Shown: positions 9,564 through 18,990 of the stretch, piece by piece
Layout of the letters: each line of letters starts with the position of its first letter
How positions within the stretch are numbered: the first letter of the stretch is position 1
Assembly (NCBI RefSeq): GCF_000374445.1
Contig: NZ_KB894412.1
Span: forward strand, 1 to 64,000
Direction: 5' to 3'
Origin: Actinokineospora enzanensis DSM 44649
GTDB taxonomy: Bacteria; Actinomycetota; Actinomycetes; Mycobacteriales; Pseudonocardiaceae
Length of the DNA: 64,000 bases
Notes under the pieces: generated by a model
Database searches by the model: none
What the model was told of the DNA's origin: nothing
Seen by the model: the letters and a program-made list of their open reading frames with translations, nothing else
Program-made: the position numbers and the translations under genes

Positions 9564-9589
9564 ACAGCAGGACGTTAACAGGCCGTTGA

Positions 9590-9611
9590 ATTCACCCGGA
9601 TGATTCACCCG
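9590..9611. promoter_or_regulatory. Direct repeats of ATTCACCCG in divergent promoter region
   Basis: Two ATTCACCCG copies start at 9590 and 9603, 13 bases apart, between the membrane protein gene (reverse) and the wall protein gene (forward). They may be a regulator site; no family is suggested. Confidence 0.25.
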
Positions 9612-9685
9612 AACGCCCGCACACGAAGAGACGGCATTCTGGTTATCTGGGTCGGTTCGCGGCGACTTCCACAAGGGGGAGAGCA

Positions 9686-12181
9686 ATGACCCGGACGACC
9701 TCGGCGTTTGTCGGCAGACCGGCGCGAGCGGGAGCAGCGGTTCTGTTACTCGTCGGCAGCGCGATGACCGGCATCACGACCGGGACGGCCGCCGCTGCCG
9801 CGGACGGCACGTTAACCGTCCAGGTATTACGAGACTTTTTCGGGACCGGCGTCATCAATGCGACGATGGATGTGCCGCAACACGGCATGAAAGTCGATGT
9901 CACCGACCCGCAAGGCCATCACGTCAACGGCACCACCGACAGCACCGGCAAGGTCGTGGTACCGCCGTCCACCCCGCTGACCGGCGGCCGGTACCGCGTC
10001 GACGTCACCGTTCCGGCGCCCTTCAGCGACTATCTGCGCGCCGCGCCCGCGTCGACGGCGACCAACCACTTCGACAGTTTCACCACCTTCGTGGACGTGT
10101 CCGACGGCAAGAACGACTCGGTGATCACCGGGGTCTGGAACGCCGCCGACTACACCCTGCCGGACTCCCGGTACTTCATCCCGGTCCACAATGGACCAAG
10201 CGGGACCGACACCCGGGCGCTGGTGGCGTTCGGGGTGAACACGCGGGGCACGTGTCCCGCCGACGTCGCGTGCCCGACCACGCTCGCCACGCAGGCCCAG
10301 CTGGGCACGACGTTCGGCGTGGCCTACGACAAGTACCGGCACCGGCTGTTCCAGAGCGCGTTCGCCCGGCGGCACACCCGCTACGGGCCGGACGGCGGCG
10401 ACGCGATCCACACCGTGCCGCTCGACGGCGGCGGCGCGCCTGCCCTGTTCGCCAAGGTGCCGGGCGCCGCGGTGACGCCACACGACACCGCGAACATGAT
10501 CAAGGACGGCGGGTTCACCGGCGCGCCCGGCAAGGAGAGTCTCGGTGGACTGGCCCTGTCGGAGGACGGTTCCACGCTGTACACGGTGAACCTGCTGACG
10601 CGAACCCTGGTCACCTTCGACGCGACGGGCGACACCGCCCCGGCGCCCCGGACCGTGGTGCCGATCCCCGACCCGGGCTGCGCGGCGCTCACCGACTGGC
10701 GACCGTTCTCCGTCACCGCGCACGACCACACCCTCTACGTCGGCGGGGTGTGCAGCGCGGAAAGCACCCAGAACCGCGCCGACCTCAAAGCCGTCGTCTA
10801 CGCCTATGACGGCTCGCAATTCACCACGGTGCTGACCCAGCCACTGGATTTCGGGCGCGGCGAGGTCCTCGTCGGCGTTCCCGCGGGCGCGCAGGGCAAC
10901 CACTGGAACCCGTGGAACACCGCTCTGTCCACCTGGGACAAGCATGACGTGAACGGCGGTGGCGCGATGATAGATCCGCAGCCGCAGCTGGCCACGCTGG
11001 CTTTCGCGCGGGACGGGTCGATGGTCCTCGGTTTCCGCGACCGGTTCATGGACGTGGTGGCCTGGGGTGCGTTGGATCCCCGACCGGGCAACAACAGCGT
11101 GGAGAACGGTTTCTCCGGTGGAGATATCAACATGGCCTGCGTCAAACCCGCGGGCGGGTATGCCTGGGAGGGCACCGGGGATTGCCCGAACCACGCGAGC
11201 AACACCGACAACGGTCAGGAAGGCCCTGGCGTGGTCGAGTACTTCGCCGGCGACTACTTCGCCCCGCAGGGCCCCACGACGCGCGGGCCGCATCAGGAGA
11301 CCGCGCAGGGTTCGGTCGCGTATATCCCGCGACAGCAGTGGGTCGTCAGCACCCAGATGGACCCGACGATTCACGTGAGCACCGGCGGAACCGGGTATTA
11401 CGACATCAAGACCGGCCAGGGCCCCGGCAACAACGCACCCGCCAACGCCTACGAGTTCCTCGCTCCGAACCAGAACGGCTTCGGCAAGTCGGGTGGACTC
11501 GGCGCCATCGCCTACCAGACGGCGAACGCGCCCATTCAGATCGGCAACCTGGTGTGGTTCGACGGTGACCACAACGGCATCCAGGACCCGGGTGACGTGC
11601 GGCTGCCGAACGCCACGATCAACCTGTTGGACGCGGACGGCAAGCAGGTCGCCACGACCAGGACCGACGCGGCGGGCGAGTACTATTTCGGCGGCGTGGG
11701 CGCGGCCTACGAGCTGACGCGGGGAGCCAAGTACACGGTGCAATTCAATGTCTGCACCGCGAACACCGACAAGGTCACCGGGCAGCCGCCCGCCACCGAT
11801 CTGCGGTTCACCCTCCCGTTGGTCGGGGACGACCGTGTGCATGATTCCAACGTGACCCCGCCGACCACCGGACAACTGTGCAACGGGTTCGGGCCCGTCA
11901 CGGCGCCGAACGAACCCGGCGAGGTCGACCACACCATCGACGCCGGTGTCTACATCCCGCAGCCGCAACCGACAACCACGCCCTCCCCCACGCCTTCGCC
12001 GACGACGAGCGTGCCACCTCCGGCGTCGAGCACCCCGGCGCCGAGCGGCAAGCAGTCCGGTTCCCTTGCCAGCACAGGTGTTTCGGGTCTGCCGTGGCTG
12101 ATCGGCCTCGGCGTCCTCGCACTCGGCGCGGGCACGGCGCTCGCCTTCGCAAGCCGAAAACGACGCGCCAAGGAAGACTGA
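9686..12181 (+). CDS. LAxTG sortase-anchored surface protein with SdrD-B-like domain
   Basis: 831-residue exported protein. A signal peptide covers about residues 1-40 (ending TAAAAA). A large middle region (40-610) has beta-propeller-like features with phrases such as GLALSEDGSTLYTVNLLTRTL. An SdrD B-like repeat lies at about 616-672 (IGNLVWFDGDHNGIQDPGD), a Ca-binding Ig-like stalk module. A Pro/Thr-rich spacer comes before the C-terminal sorting signal: LASTG at 794-798, a hydrophobic helix, and a basic tail RKRRAKED. LAxTG is the usual motif for actinobacterial class E sortases. The ATG has a GGGGGAGAG ribosome site. No sortase gene is nearby. A cell-surface adhesin or structural role is likely. 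Confidence 0.85.
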   Translation: MTRTTSAFVGRPARAGAAVLLLVGSAMTGITTGTAAAAADGTLTVQVLRDFFGTGVINATMDVPQHGMKVDVTDPQGHHVNGTTDSTGKVVVPPSTPLTGGRYRVDVTVPAPFSDYLRAAPASTATNHFDSFTTFVDVSDGKNDSVITGVWNAADYTLPDSRYFIPVHNGPSGTDTRALVAFGVNTRGTCPADVACPTTLATQAQLGTTFGVAYDKYRHRLFQSAFARRHTRYGPDGGDAIHTVPLDGGGAPALFAKVPGAAVTPHDTANMIKDGGFTGAPGKESLGGLALSEDGSTLYTVNLLTRTLVTFDATGDTAPAPRTVVPIPDPGCAALTDWRPFSVTAHDHTLYVGGVCSAESTQNRADLKAVVYAYDGSQFTTVLTQPLDFGRGEVLVGVPAGAQGNHWNPWNTALSTWDKHDVNGGGAMIDPQPQLATLAFARDGSMVLGFRDRFMDVVAWGALDPRPGNNSVENGFSGGDINMACVKPAGGYAWEGTGDCPNHASNTDNGQEGPGVVEYFAGDYFAPQGPTTRGPHQETAQGSVAYIPRQQWVVSTQMDPTIHVSTGGTGYYDIKTGQGPGNNAPANAYEFLAPNQNGFGKSGGLGAIAYQTANAPIQIGNLVWFDGDHNGIQDPGDVRLPNATINLLDADGKQVATTRTDAAGEYYFGGVGAAYELTRGAKYTVQFNVCTANTDKVTGQPPATDLRFTLPLVGDDRVHDSNVTPPTTGQLCNGFGPVTAPNEPGEVDHTIDAGVYIPQPQPTTTPSPTPSPTTSVPPPASSTPAPSGKQSGSLASTGVSGLPWLIGLGVLALGAGTALAFASRKRRAKED

Positions 12182-12196
12182 AAACGAACAGGCATG

Positions 12197-12225
12197 GCCC
12201 CGCCCCTCATTATGAGTGGCGGGGC
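12197..12225. terminator. Bidirectional hairpin terminator
   Basis: The arms GCCCCGCC and GGCGGGGC extend inward to CTCAT/ATGAG around a single T, giving 13 pairs with one C-T mismatch. It lies exactly between the convergent stops of the LAxTG protein and the caspase-helicase gene. Confidence 0.8.
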
Positions 12226-15200
12226 TTACCTATTGGTGCGCCGGTCTCCCGGGGACGAGTACGGCAGCCGTTCGGACATGACGGAGAAATAGCGGTGCCT
12301 CGACCACAGCGCCCGGTTCCCGATGACGTACAGACGGTACTTCGCCCGGCTGGCCGCCACGTTCACCAGGTTCGGACTGCCTGCCGCCCACGCGCGGGCG
12401 CCGTCCTGCGTCGGATTGCCGCCCAGGACCAGGACGACGATGTCCGCCTGCTTTCCCTGGGCGGTGTGAATGGTCCCCGCCACCATGCCGGTATACCGGC
12501 CTGCCGCCTTGCGCACCTCGTTCGACACCTCGCGGAACGGTGCGATCACCATGACCTCGGACATCGGGAAGCCCAGGTTGTCGAGCGCCTTCAGCACGGT
12601 CTCCAGCTGCTCGCCCTCCGCCGGGATCCAGTGCCTGCCTGCGCTCTCCCCGACGACATCGATCCACTTCGACGCGGGCAGGCTCGGGTACCGGGCGTCG
12701 AACGCGGCCGCCCCGCGCGGGTCGGCGGCGTGGATCATCGTCCCGTCGTAGGCGATGTCGTTGGCTATCCCGAACATCGGCTCCTGGCAACGGCGGTGCA
12801 CGGTCAGCGGGGCGCCCACCCAGATGTCCTCGTCCTCGCCGTGCAGGGTGGTCCCCCACCGCGTGACGCGGTCGGCCAGCTGCTGCACCGAGGAGGGCCC
12901 GGTGAGCCATTCCGGGGCGACGCCGAACTCGTTGCGGATCGCCTGTTCGGCGGGGAACGGCACGCCGCAGATCGGTTCCAGCTGCAGGGGGTCGCCGACG
13001 ATCACCGCGTGCCGGGAACGCCACAGGGCACCCACGGCGCTCTGCGGGGGCGCCTGGCCCGCCTCGTCGATCAGCAGCCAGCCCAATGACTCCGCCGTCA
13101 GGTGTCGGAACATCCGGGCGAACGAGGAGAAGGTCGTCGACACTACCGGGACCACCAGGAACAGTGCCTGCCACGCGGTCAACGCCGCGGCGGCCGGGAT
13201 GTCCCGCGGCGCGCTGCCCTCCAGGATGTCGACGGCGCCGTGCAGTGTCTTCCGCAGCTTGCTCGCGGTGTGCTGGAGGAACTCCTTGTGCAGGCGGAGG
13301 GCGGCGAGGAACAGTTCGGTCCGGGCGCCGTTCCACTCCGGATCGTTCCACGGCGCGGCCAGCTCTCGGCGGTCGCGGTCGTCGTGCCAGCCGTCGCCGG
13401 GGAAGTGGTCGCCGTACCGCGCCCGCGCTCGTGACACCTCCTCGTTCGCCGCGTCCAACCGCGCCTGGGCGTGCCGCATGGCTTCGGCCGCGCGGGCCGC
13501 CGACACCCGCTGCTGCTCCGCGATACCCGACAACCGCGTCACTTCCTGGCGCGCGGCACCGCGGGCGTGGTCGGCGGCTTGGATCCGCTCGACGATTTTC
13601 GAGTCCGCCGCGCGCCACTCCCGGGTGACGCGGCCCCAGGACATCAGCCGCTCCAGGAAGCCGGGTTTGCTGCCCTGGTGCACCTTCCGCAGGTCCACCT
13701 GTCTACCCAGCTCCTGGTCCCAGGCGAGTCCGGTGTCGTGGGCGGCCTGCTGGAGTTGCCGGACCTCGGCCACCCGCCGCTCTGCCGCAGCAAAGTCGCG
13801 TGTGGACTGTCCCAAGGCCACTGTCACTACGGGAATCTCGCGCATTGCCTCGTAGGCACGCTGCCGTGTGGACTGTCCCGACTCGGCCGCGGCGAGGGCG
13901 CGCCGGAAGTCGGCCACCGCCTCCGCCCAGGCGCGCTCGGGACCGCTCTCCTCGTACCGTTTGAGGATCACCCGCATCCCCGGCCTGCCATCGCGCGGGC
14001 CGTACCAGAACGCGCTCACGAAGGTGCCGCGGTTGGCCTTGTTCCCCAGCCGCGCGGCCAGCAGTGCCCAACCCGCGCCCTCGCTCGCCCCGCGCTCCTC
14101 GGTGCCGAGCAGCGCCGAACCGATACCCGGGAAGTAGTCGACCGCGGCCGCGGCGGCACGCCAGCTGTCGTCGATGGCGTCGCGGGCGGGCATCTCGTCG
14201 GTGACGTTCTCGACCGCGCCGTTGTTCGCCGACGCGACCACCATCTCGTGGCCGGTGATCCCGGGTACCAGCCGGTACAGCCGCCGCGTGTAGTCGCCGG
14301 TCTGCCACGTGTCGGTGTCGCCGGTGAACGCGTCGTCGGGGCGGCGCAGCCCGGCCAGGGCGGTCGCGCGCCGCACGACCAGACCGGCGACCAGGTCGCG
14401 CAGCATGGTCGTCTTCCCGGTGCCGGGCGGCCCGTTGACGCCGAGCACGCCGCCCGGTTCGTCCGCCGTCGACGCGCACCGGGCGACGGCCAGCTGCTGC
14501 CCGAGGGCCAGCGCGTGCGCCGGATCGGCAGGCCAGCGGCCCAGGGGCAGCCGCGCGGGCGCGACCGCGTCGAGTACCTCGTCCAGTCGGGTGCGCACGT
14601 CCACGCGTGCCGTCGGGTCGAGCTGGGCCTCAGGCCGTAGAAAGGCGCGCAATGCGGTGCTCGCGGTGCCCTCGCGGATCCGGTCGGCGACGGTGACCAG
14701 GTCCTCGACGATCATGCTGTTGAGGAAGTCGAGGCCGTCGGCGCCGTGCGCGTTGCGCTTGCTGACGATCATGCTCTCGATCCGGATCTCACCGTGTGGC
14801 ACGGCGGCGCCCAGGCGCACCAGGTCCTCGACCATCTGCAGGCAGTACGCGAGCAGGTCGTCGTCGACCGGCGGCCCGTCCTCGTTGCCCGGCCCGGCCT
14901 TGTCGCTGTCCGGGCCGGTCAGCCCGGCGAACAGCCGGTCGAACTCCCGGCGCACGCCGTCGAACCCGGTGAGCCAGCCGGGTGCGTCCGGCCCGGGGTT
15001 GAGCAGCCTGCCCGTCGCCCAGGCGCAGGTGGACAGCACCTGCGAGTCGACGATCGCCCGCCCGTCCTGGGCGACGGCGAACGCGGCCAGCGCGCTCTCC
15101 CCGCCGGGGCGCTCGTCGTAGCTGGTCTCGTCGGGCGCGAAGACCGAGTGCAGGATGTCGAACACCGGCTCGATCTGGTGCACGCCGAGGTACACCATGT

Positions 15201-16272
15201 GCCGCCAGACCTGCTTGTCGGTGAGCTTCCGGCTCGCCAGCTCGTGCTCCGGCTGCCAGGGCAGCGGCTCGCCGGGCACGACCCGCACGCGCAGCTCGCG
15301 CTTGTTCACCCGCTTGACCTTCTGCGGTGAGAACATCTCGACCGCCCGCCAGAACTCGACGACCCGCGCGCGCCCGGCATCGGTCCCGGCATCGGAGAAT
15401 GTCCGAGCGCCCTCGGTGCGATCGGCCCGTGCCCTTCGGAGCACGACCGACTGGCGGTTCGCGTCGTCGAGCACCTGCTCCAGCAACCCACCACGGCGGC
15501 GATGTGGCGGCGGGGGTGGCGGCTCGGATGATCCGCCCTTCCCGGCACCTCGGACGAGAGCAAGTCGCTCCCCATTGTTCGTCCCCCGCCGCTGTGGTTC
15601 CGGCAACCCGAGGCCGAGCAGCTCGGTGCGCACGGACTGGTAGATCTCGTCCAGTGTCAGCGGCTTGGGCGCGGCGAGTGCCCGCAGCAATGCGCCGGTG
15701 AACGCGGTGTGCCGCTCCCCCGGCGGGGCGGCGGACGGCCTGGTGGCCGGGCTGGAGGTGAGGGTGTAGGTGCCGTTGAGCTGGAGCTGGCCCGCCACCA
15801 GCGCCTCGGGTCCGGCCATCGCCGAGATGGCCTGGCCGGAGAAACAGCTGTCCAGGATGAGCACCCGCACCCGGGCGGCGGCCTGGCCGAGATCCTGTTT
15901 GATCCGGGACACCGCGAGGCTGCTGTACGCGGCGTTGTCCGGCTCCGTGTCGTGCAGGGCCAGGTGCAGATCGCCGCCGGAGTCGAGCAGGCCGTGCCCG
16001 GCGTAGTAGACGAGCAACAGGTCGACGGCCTCCCGGCTGGCCTTGCCGAGCGCGGACCCGACCTCGGCCACCGAGGTGGGTCGGTGCAATCCGGCGACAG
16101 CGCAGTGCGCCGGTTCGAACACTCCGCGCGTCGAATCGGTCAGAGTTTCTCGGAGCGCAGACAGGTTGTTGACCACGGCCGGGATGGCGGCGAGCGCCGG
16201 GGAGTCGTAGTCACCTGCTCCGATCAATACCGCTCGCGACCGCCCCGCCGTGGGGAACCACGCGCCGCTCAT
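12226..16272 (-). CDS. Caspase-like (peptidase C14) protease fused to SF1 (UPF1-type) helicase
   Basis: 1348-residue two-part protein. Residues 1-250 are a caspase/metacaspase domain with the catalytic His in YYAGHG (His93) and Cys in LILDSCFSG (Cys143), plus the usual IGAGDY start. Residues about 560-1348 form a superfamily 1 helicase. Walker A GPPGTGKTT is near 613-620, motif II LLIDEAGQ near 1066 and VGDPLQLEP soon after. The end carries TIHTAQGKQADIVVL and NVAASRAKYRLYVIGN, as in AAA_11/AAA_12 helicases. Between the motifs is a long alpha-helical insert with likely coiled coil (about 830-950). Both catalytic dyads are present, so protease and ATPase are probably active. Such fusions are known from bacterial conflict or cell-suicide systems; here a nucleic-acid trigger activating a protease is inferred. 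ATG at 16272. It stands as a single gene. Confidence 0.85.
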   Translation of the reverse strand: MSGAWFPTAGRSRAVLIGAGDYDSPALAAIPAVVNNLSALRETLTDSTRGVFEPAHCAVAGLHRPTSVAEVGSALGKASREAVDLLLVYYAGHGLLDSGGDLHLALHDTEPDNAAYSSLAVSRIKQDLGQAAARVRVLILDSCFSGQAISAMAGPEALVAGQLQLNGTYTLTSSPATRPSAAPPGERHTAFTGALLRALAAPKPLTLDEIYQSVRTELLGLGLPEPQRRGTNNGERLALVRGAGKGGSSEPPPPPPHRRRGGLLEQVLDDANRQSVVLRRARADRTEGARTFSDAGTDAGRARVVEFWRAVEMFSPQKVKRVNKRELRVRVVPGEPLPWQPEHELASRKLTDKQVWRHMVYLGVHQIEPVFDILHSVFAPDETSYDERPGGESALAAFAVAQDGRAIVDSQVLSTCAWATGRLLNPGPDAPGWLTGFDGVRREFDRLFAGLTGPDSDKAGPGNEDGPPVDDDLLAYCLQMVEDLVRLGAAVPHGEIRIESMIVSKRNAHGADGLDFLNSMIVEDLVTVADRIREGTASTALRAFLRPEAQLDPTARVDVRTRLDEVLDAVAPARLPLGRWPADPAHALALGQQLAVARCASTADEPGGVLGVNGPPGTGKTTMLRDLVAGLVVRRATALAGLRRPDDAFTGDTDTWQTGDYTRRLYRLVPGITGHEMVVASANNGAVENVTDEMPARDAIDDSWRAAAAAVDYFPGIGSALLGTEERGASEGAGWALLAARLGNKANRGTFVSAFWYGPRDGRPGMRVILKRYEESGPERAWAEAVADFRRALAAAESGQSTRQRAYEAMREIPVVTVALGQSTRDFAAAERRVAEVRQLQQAAHDTGLAWDQELGRQVDLRKVHQGSKPGFLERLMSWGRVTREWRAADSKIVERIQAADHARGAARQEVTRLSGIAEQQRVSAARAAEAMRHAQARLDAANEEVSRARARYGDHFPGDGWHDDRDRRELAAPWNDPEWNGARTELFLAALRLHKEFLQHTASKLRKTLHGAVDILEGSAPRDIPAAAALTAWQALFLVVPVVSTTFSSFARMFRHLTAESLGWLLIDEAGQAPPQSAVGALWRSRHAVIVGDPLQLEPICGVPFPAEQAIRNEFGVAPEWLTGPSSVQQLADRVTRWGTTLHGEDEDIWVGAPLTVHRRCQEPMFGIANDIAYDGTMIHAADPRGAAAFDARYPSLPASKWIDVVGESAGRHWIPAEGEQLETVLKALDNLGFPMSEVMVIAPFREVSNEVRKAAGRYTGMVAGTIHTAQGKQADIVVLVLGGNPTQDGARAWAAGSPNLVNVAASRAKYRLYVIGNRALWSRHRYFSVMSERLPYSSPGDRRTNR

Positions 16273-16461
16273 CCGCCGACCACGGATCCGACAGGGCCGA
16301 CCTGCCCGGACTTGATCAAGATCACCGCGACATCATGCCGGCGGTCGGCGCAGCCATGAGGGCACGGACGAGAACTCGCGTCGAACGGACCAGCGGGCTT
16401 CCGCCCCCGACATGCGGCCATTGGCCTCTTCCCGGTCCGGAACGCGCACCACCGGGCTACG

Positions 16462-16975
16462 ATGCCCCGACCGCCTGGGAGGCACCACGTCAATCATGGC
16501 TCGGCGTGCGAGCGGATTTCGGCGCGGTTCGGTCCTTATCGGGAGCTGGTACTGGTTGCCGAGGTCGACGGGGTGGTGGTGGGCGGCGCGAGTGTCATCG
16601 TGACGCCGTTGCTTGAGTGGGGAGTGGTGACCGCTCATCTCGACTACGTCTACGTGCTCCCGGAGTCTCGCGGACGCGGATTGTTGCGGCCACCGGTGGA
16701 TGCCTGCCGGGAGTTCGCCTGCGGGTTGTTCGCACTGGGGCCGGTTGTGGCGTTCCCGGAGTTGAACGATCCGCTGCGGTTGACCGCCGAGCAGTACGCG
16801 GCGGTGTCGGGAATCGACCAGTTCGACCGGATCGCCATCTGGGGGCGGCTCGGACTCCGGGTCGTCGACTTTCGCGCACTCGCCGAGGGGCGACGAACCG
16901 ACGTCCTGCCGCTCCGGACCGAGCGACAGGCATCGGACCCGGCCGAAGCGGAAGGCGCGCGCACAAGAGGTGACG
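16462..16975 (+). pseudogene. GNAT acetyltransferase remnant
   Basis: The forward frame encodes the acetyl-CoA binding core of a GNAT enzyme (YVYVLPESRGRGL), followed by family-like text (ELNDPLRLTAEQYAAVSG, FDRIAIWGRLGLRVVDF). After VVDF the sequence loses the family pattern and the frame runs antisense into the next gene as far as 17304. The N-terminus is also poorly defined. This looks like a GNAT that lost its C-terminal strands through a frameshift or deletion near 16870. Confidence 0.5.
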
Positions 16976-16976
16976 C

Positions 16977-18023
16977 TCAGATCGTGTACGAGTGTTCCTT
17001 CAGGTACGCGGCCAGGTCCGGTTCCGAATGGACGATCGCCTTGGCCGCCGGGTCCAGCTTCCGCAACAGGCCCAACAGGTTCTCGCCGCGAAGGCCGCCG
17101 TCGAAGAGCTCGCAGGCGTTGAAGGCGGCGGCCCAGGAGGCGAAGGCGGGGACGGTGGACCAGCGGACCCGGTCCTCGGGGTCCAGGCCGTACCAGGCTC
17201 CATGTTGGACCTCGAAGGGTTCGCGGAGGAAGTTGGGGATCAGTGCGCGTTCCTCGGGGGACAACGGTGGTTCGGCGATGACGAGGTCGCGGAGGGATGG
17301 GTAGTCGCGGAGGAGGCGGAGGCGATTTTCCGGAGTGGTGGCCTTGACCAGGGCAGGGGCGGCGGCGCGGTCGGCGGCGATCTTCTTGCGGAGGTCGTGG
17401 CAGCTCGACCAGGCGCGGATCTCGTCCTCGACGGCCAGGAGGCGGATGCGTTCCTTGGCGGACAGCGCCTCCCAGGTGGTGTCCTGGGTCTGCGCGGGCA
17501 TGGCGACGAACCGGGTGACCCAGCCGAGCAGGGCGTCGAACACGGACTGGTCGCGGCCTGCGGGGGTCATCAGGTACGGGGGTTCGACCGGGCGGTGGTT
17601 CTCGCGCAGGCGGCAGGCGATCACCAGGAGGCGCTGCCAGCCTTTCTCCGCGGCGATGGCCAGTACGCCGCCGCACTTGTGGGGGCCGTCCTTGGGGCAC
17701 TTGGCGGGGGTCTCGCAGAGGTGGATCGGGTCGCGGCGGGACGCGGTGCCGACGACGAGCTTGGGGAGGGTCAGCTCGTCGAACGTCTCCACCGCCAGTA
17801 GCTCGTGGTCGCGGAAGGGGCCGTACTCGTAGTTCGGGATGGTGGTGCCCGGGTCCATGGTGTACATCGGCGTGCGGGGGTTGTCCCGCTTGAGCAGCTC
17901 CAGCAGGTTCACCATCAACAGCGGCGCGTCCGGCTCGGTGAAGAACCGCACCTGCAGGCCCTTCGGCACGGTGACCTCGTCCCGGCCGTTGTGCTGCCCG
18001 TGCCCGATCACGACACCGTCCAC
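16977..18023 (-). CDS. Unknown protein with N-terminal HGQHNG motif (Stv/putative-adhesin-like)
   Basis: About 348 residues, no signal peptide or membrane segment. The N-terminus reads VVIGHGQHNG and then VTVPKGLQVRFFTEPD. This resembles the start of actinobacterial proteins named putative adhesin or Stv domain. A CETPAKCPKDGPHKC stretch could bind metal or form disulphides. The C-terminal half is alpha-helical. GTG 18023 is chosen because GGGAGG sits at good spacing before it; GTG 18038 is possible. The function is unknown and the family link rests on memory of a short motif. Confidence 0.6.
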   Translation of the reverse strand: MDGVVIGHGQHNGRDEVTVPKGLQVRFFTEPDAPLLMVNLLELLKRDNPRTPMYTMDPGTTIPNYEYGPFRDHELLAVETFDELTLPKLVVGTASRRDPIHLCETPAKCPKDGPHKCGGVLAIAAEKGWQRLLVIACRLRENHRPVEPPYLMTPAGRDQSVFDALLGWVTRFVAMPAQTQDTTWEALSAKERIRLLAVEDEIRAWSSCHDLRKKIAADRAAAPALVKATTPENRLRLLRDYPSLRDLVIAEPPLSPEERALIPNFLREPFEVQHGAWYGLDPEDRVRWSTVPAFASWAAAFNACELFDGGLRGENLLGLLRKLDPAAKAIVHSEPDLAAYLKEHSYTI

Positions 18024-18141
18024 TGCCGCCTCCCTCACCCGTCTCGACGATCATCAATCGTCCGGGTGGGTGTGGACGTAACGTGTGGTCGACGAGGTGT
18101 GGATCACCGGACGAAGTTCCTACGCCTCAGGCCCCGACAAC

Positions 18142-18990
18142 CTACGATCGCCGCCCGCGCAGCCAGGTAGCGAACGTCAGCAACCCAGGGTACCGATCGC
18201 GAAGCGCGTCGATATCAACCCGAAACCCCTCGGCATCAATCCACCGATACATCCGCGCATACTCCGGCACCTCAGCCCACAGCTCCTCCCCCGCCCTCCG
18301 AACAAACCGCGTAGGAACCCCGTCAGCCCCACTGAACAATTCGCCGATCCGCCGCACAGCCACCTCATCCCCCGCGATCTCGGCAGTAACACCCACAAAG
18401 ACCGAGGGCTTGTCAAAGGCATCCGCCACAATCCGCCCGATATCGGCAAGCGCAATCATCTGAAGCGGAGTGTCCGCATCCAACGCCAAAGATACGACCC
18501 GCTCGCCATTCACCGTCTCCGGCAGCAGATACTCCCAGTTCTCCATGAAGAACACCGGCCGCAGCACCGTGGCCGTGGCACCGATCGACCAGATGTACTC
18601 CTCGACCCGAGCCTTCGACGCGAAGTGCGCGACCCCGGTCTCCCGATCAGCCCCAGCCACAGAGCTGTAGACCAGATGCGCCCCAGCCGCCAACGCAGCA
18701 TCCGCAACGTTCCGACCTCGACGTATCTCAGTCTCCGGATCCGGTCGAGCAAAGTCCGCGGCCTGCACACTGAAAACCCCGCGCATCCCCCGAGCCGCCA
18801 CCCTCAGCCCAGCCGGATCATCAAGGTCACCGACAACCAGGTCCGCCCCCAGCGCCTCCAGAGCCTTGGCCCCCACAGCCCCGGGATCACGAACCAACGC
18901 ATGCACAACCCACCCATCACCGAGCAACGCCCGAACGACAGCACCTCCCTGCCCGCCAGTCGCCCCGGTAACCAGAATGTTGTCAGACAC
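18142..18990 (-). CDS. NmrA-like NAD(P)-binding protein
   Basis: 282-residue atypical short-chain dehydrogenase. The Rossmann dinucleotide site is at the N-terminus (VTGATGGQGGAVV, residues 7-19), followed by ALVRDP and GDLDDPAGL, as in NmrA/azoreductase-like SDRs. A YSSVAGAD stretch is near residue 107, but no full YxxxK catalytic pair was seen. This fits redox-sensing or quinone/NADPH-dependent members. GTG 18990 is preceded by AAGGGG. Its start overlaps the stop of the upstream EamA gene by 8 bases, so the two are translationally coupled and probably controlled by the divergent LysR gene. Confidence 0.85.
   Translation of the reverse strand: MSDNILVTGATGGQGGAVVRALLGDGWVVHALVRDPGAVGAKALEALGADLVVGDLDDPAGLRVAARGMRGVFSVQAADFARPDPETEIRRGRNVADAALAAGAHLVYSSVAGADRETGVAHFASKARVEEYIWSIGATATVLRPVFFMENWEYLLPETVNGERVVSLALDADTPLQMIALADIGRIVADAFDKPSVFVGVTAEIAGDEVAVRRIGELFSGADGVPTRFVRRAGEELWAEVPEYARMYRWIDAEGFRVDIDALRDRYPGLLTFATWLRGRRS

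Noticed and set aside
9827-11968. A 713-codon reverse frame inside the LAxTG protein gene
   Set aside because: Shadow frame; the forward product has a signal peptide, SdrD-B repeat and sorting signal.
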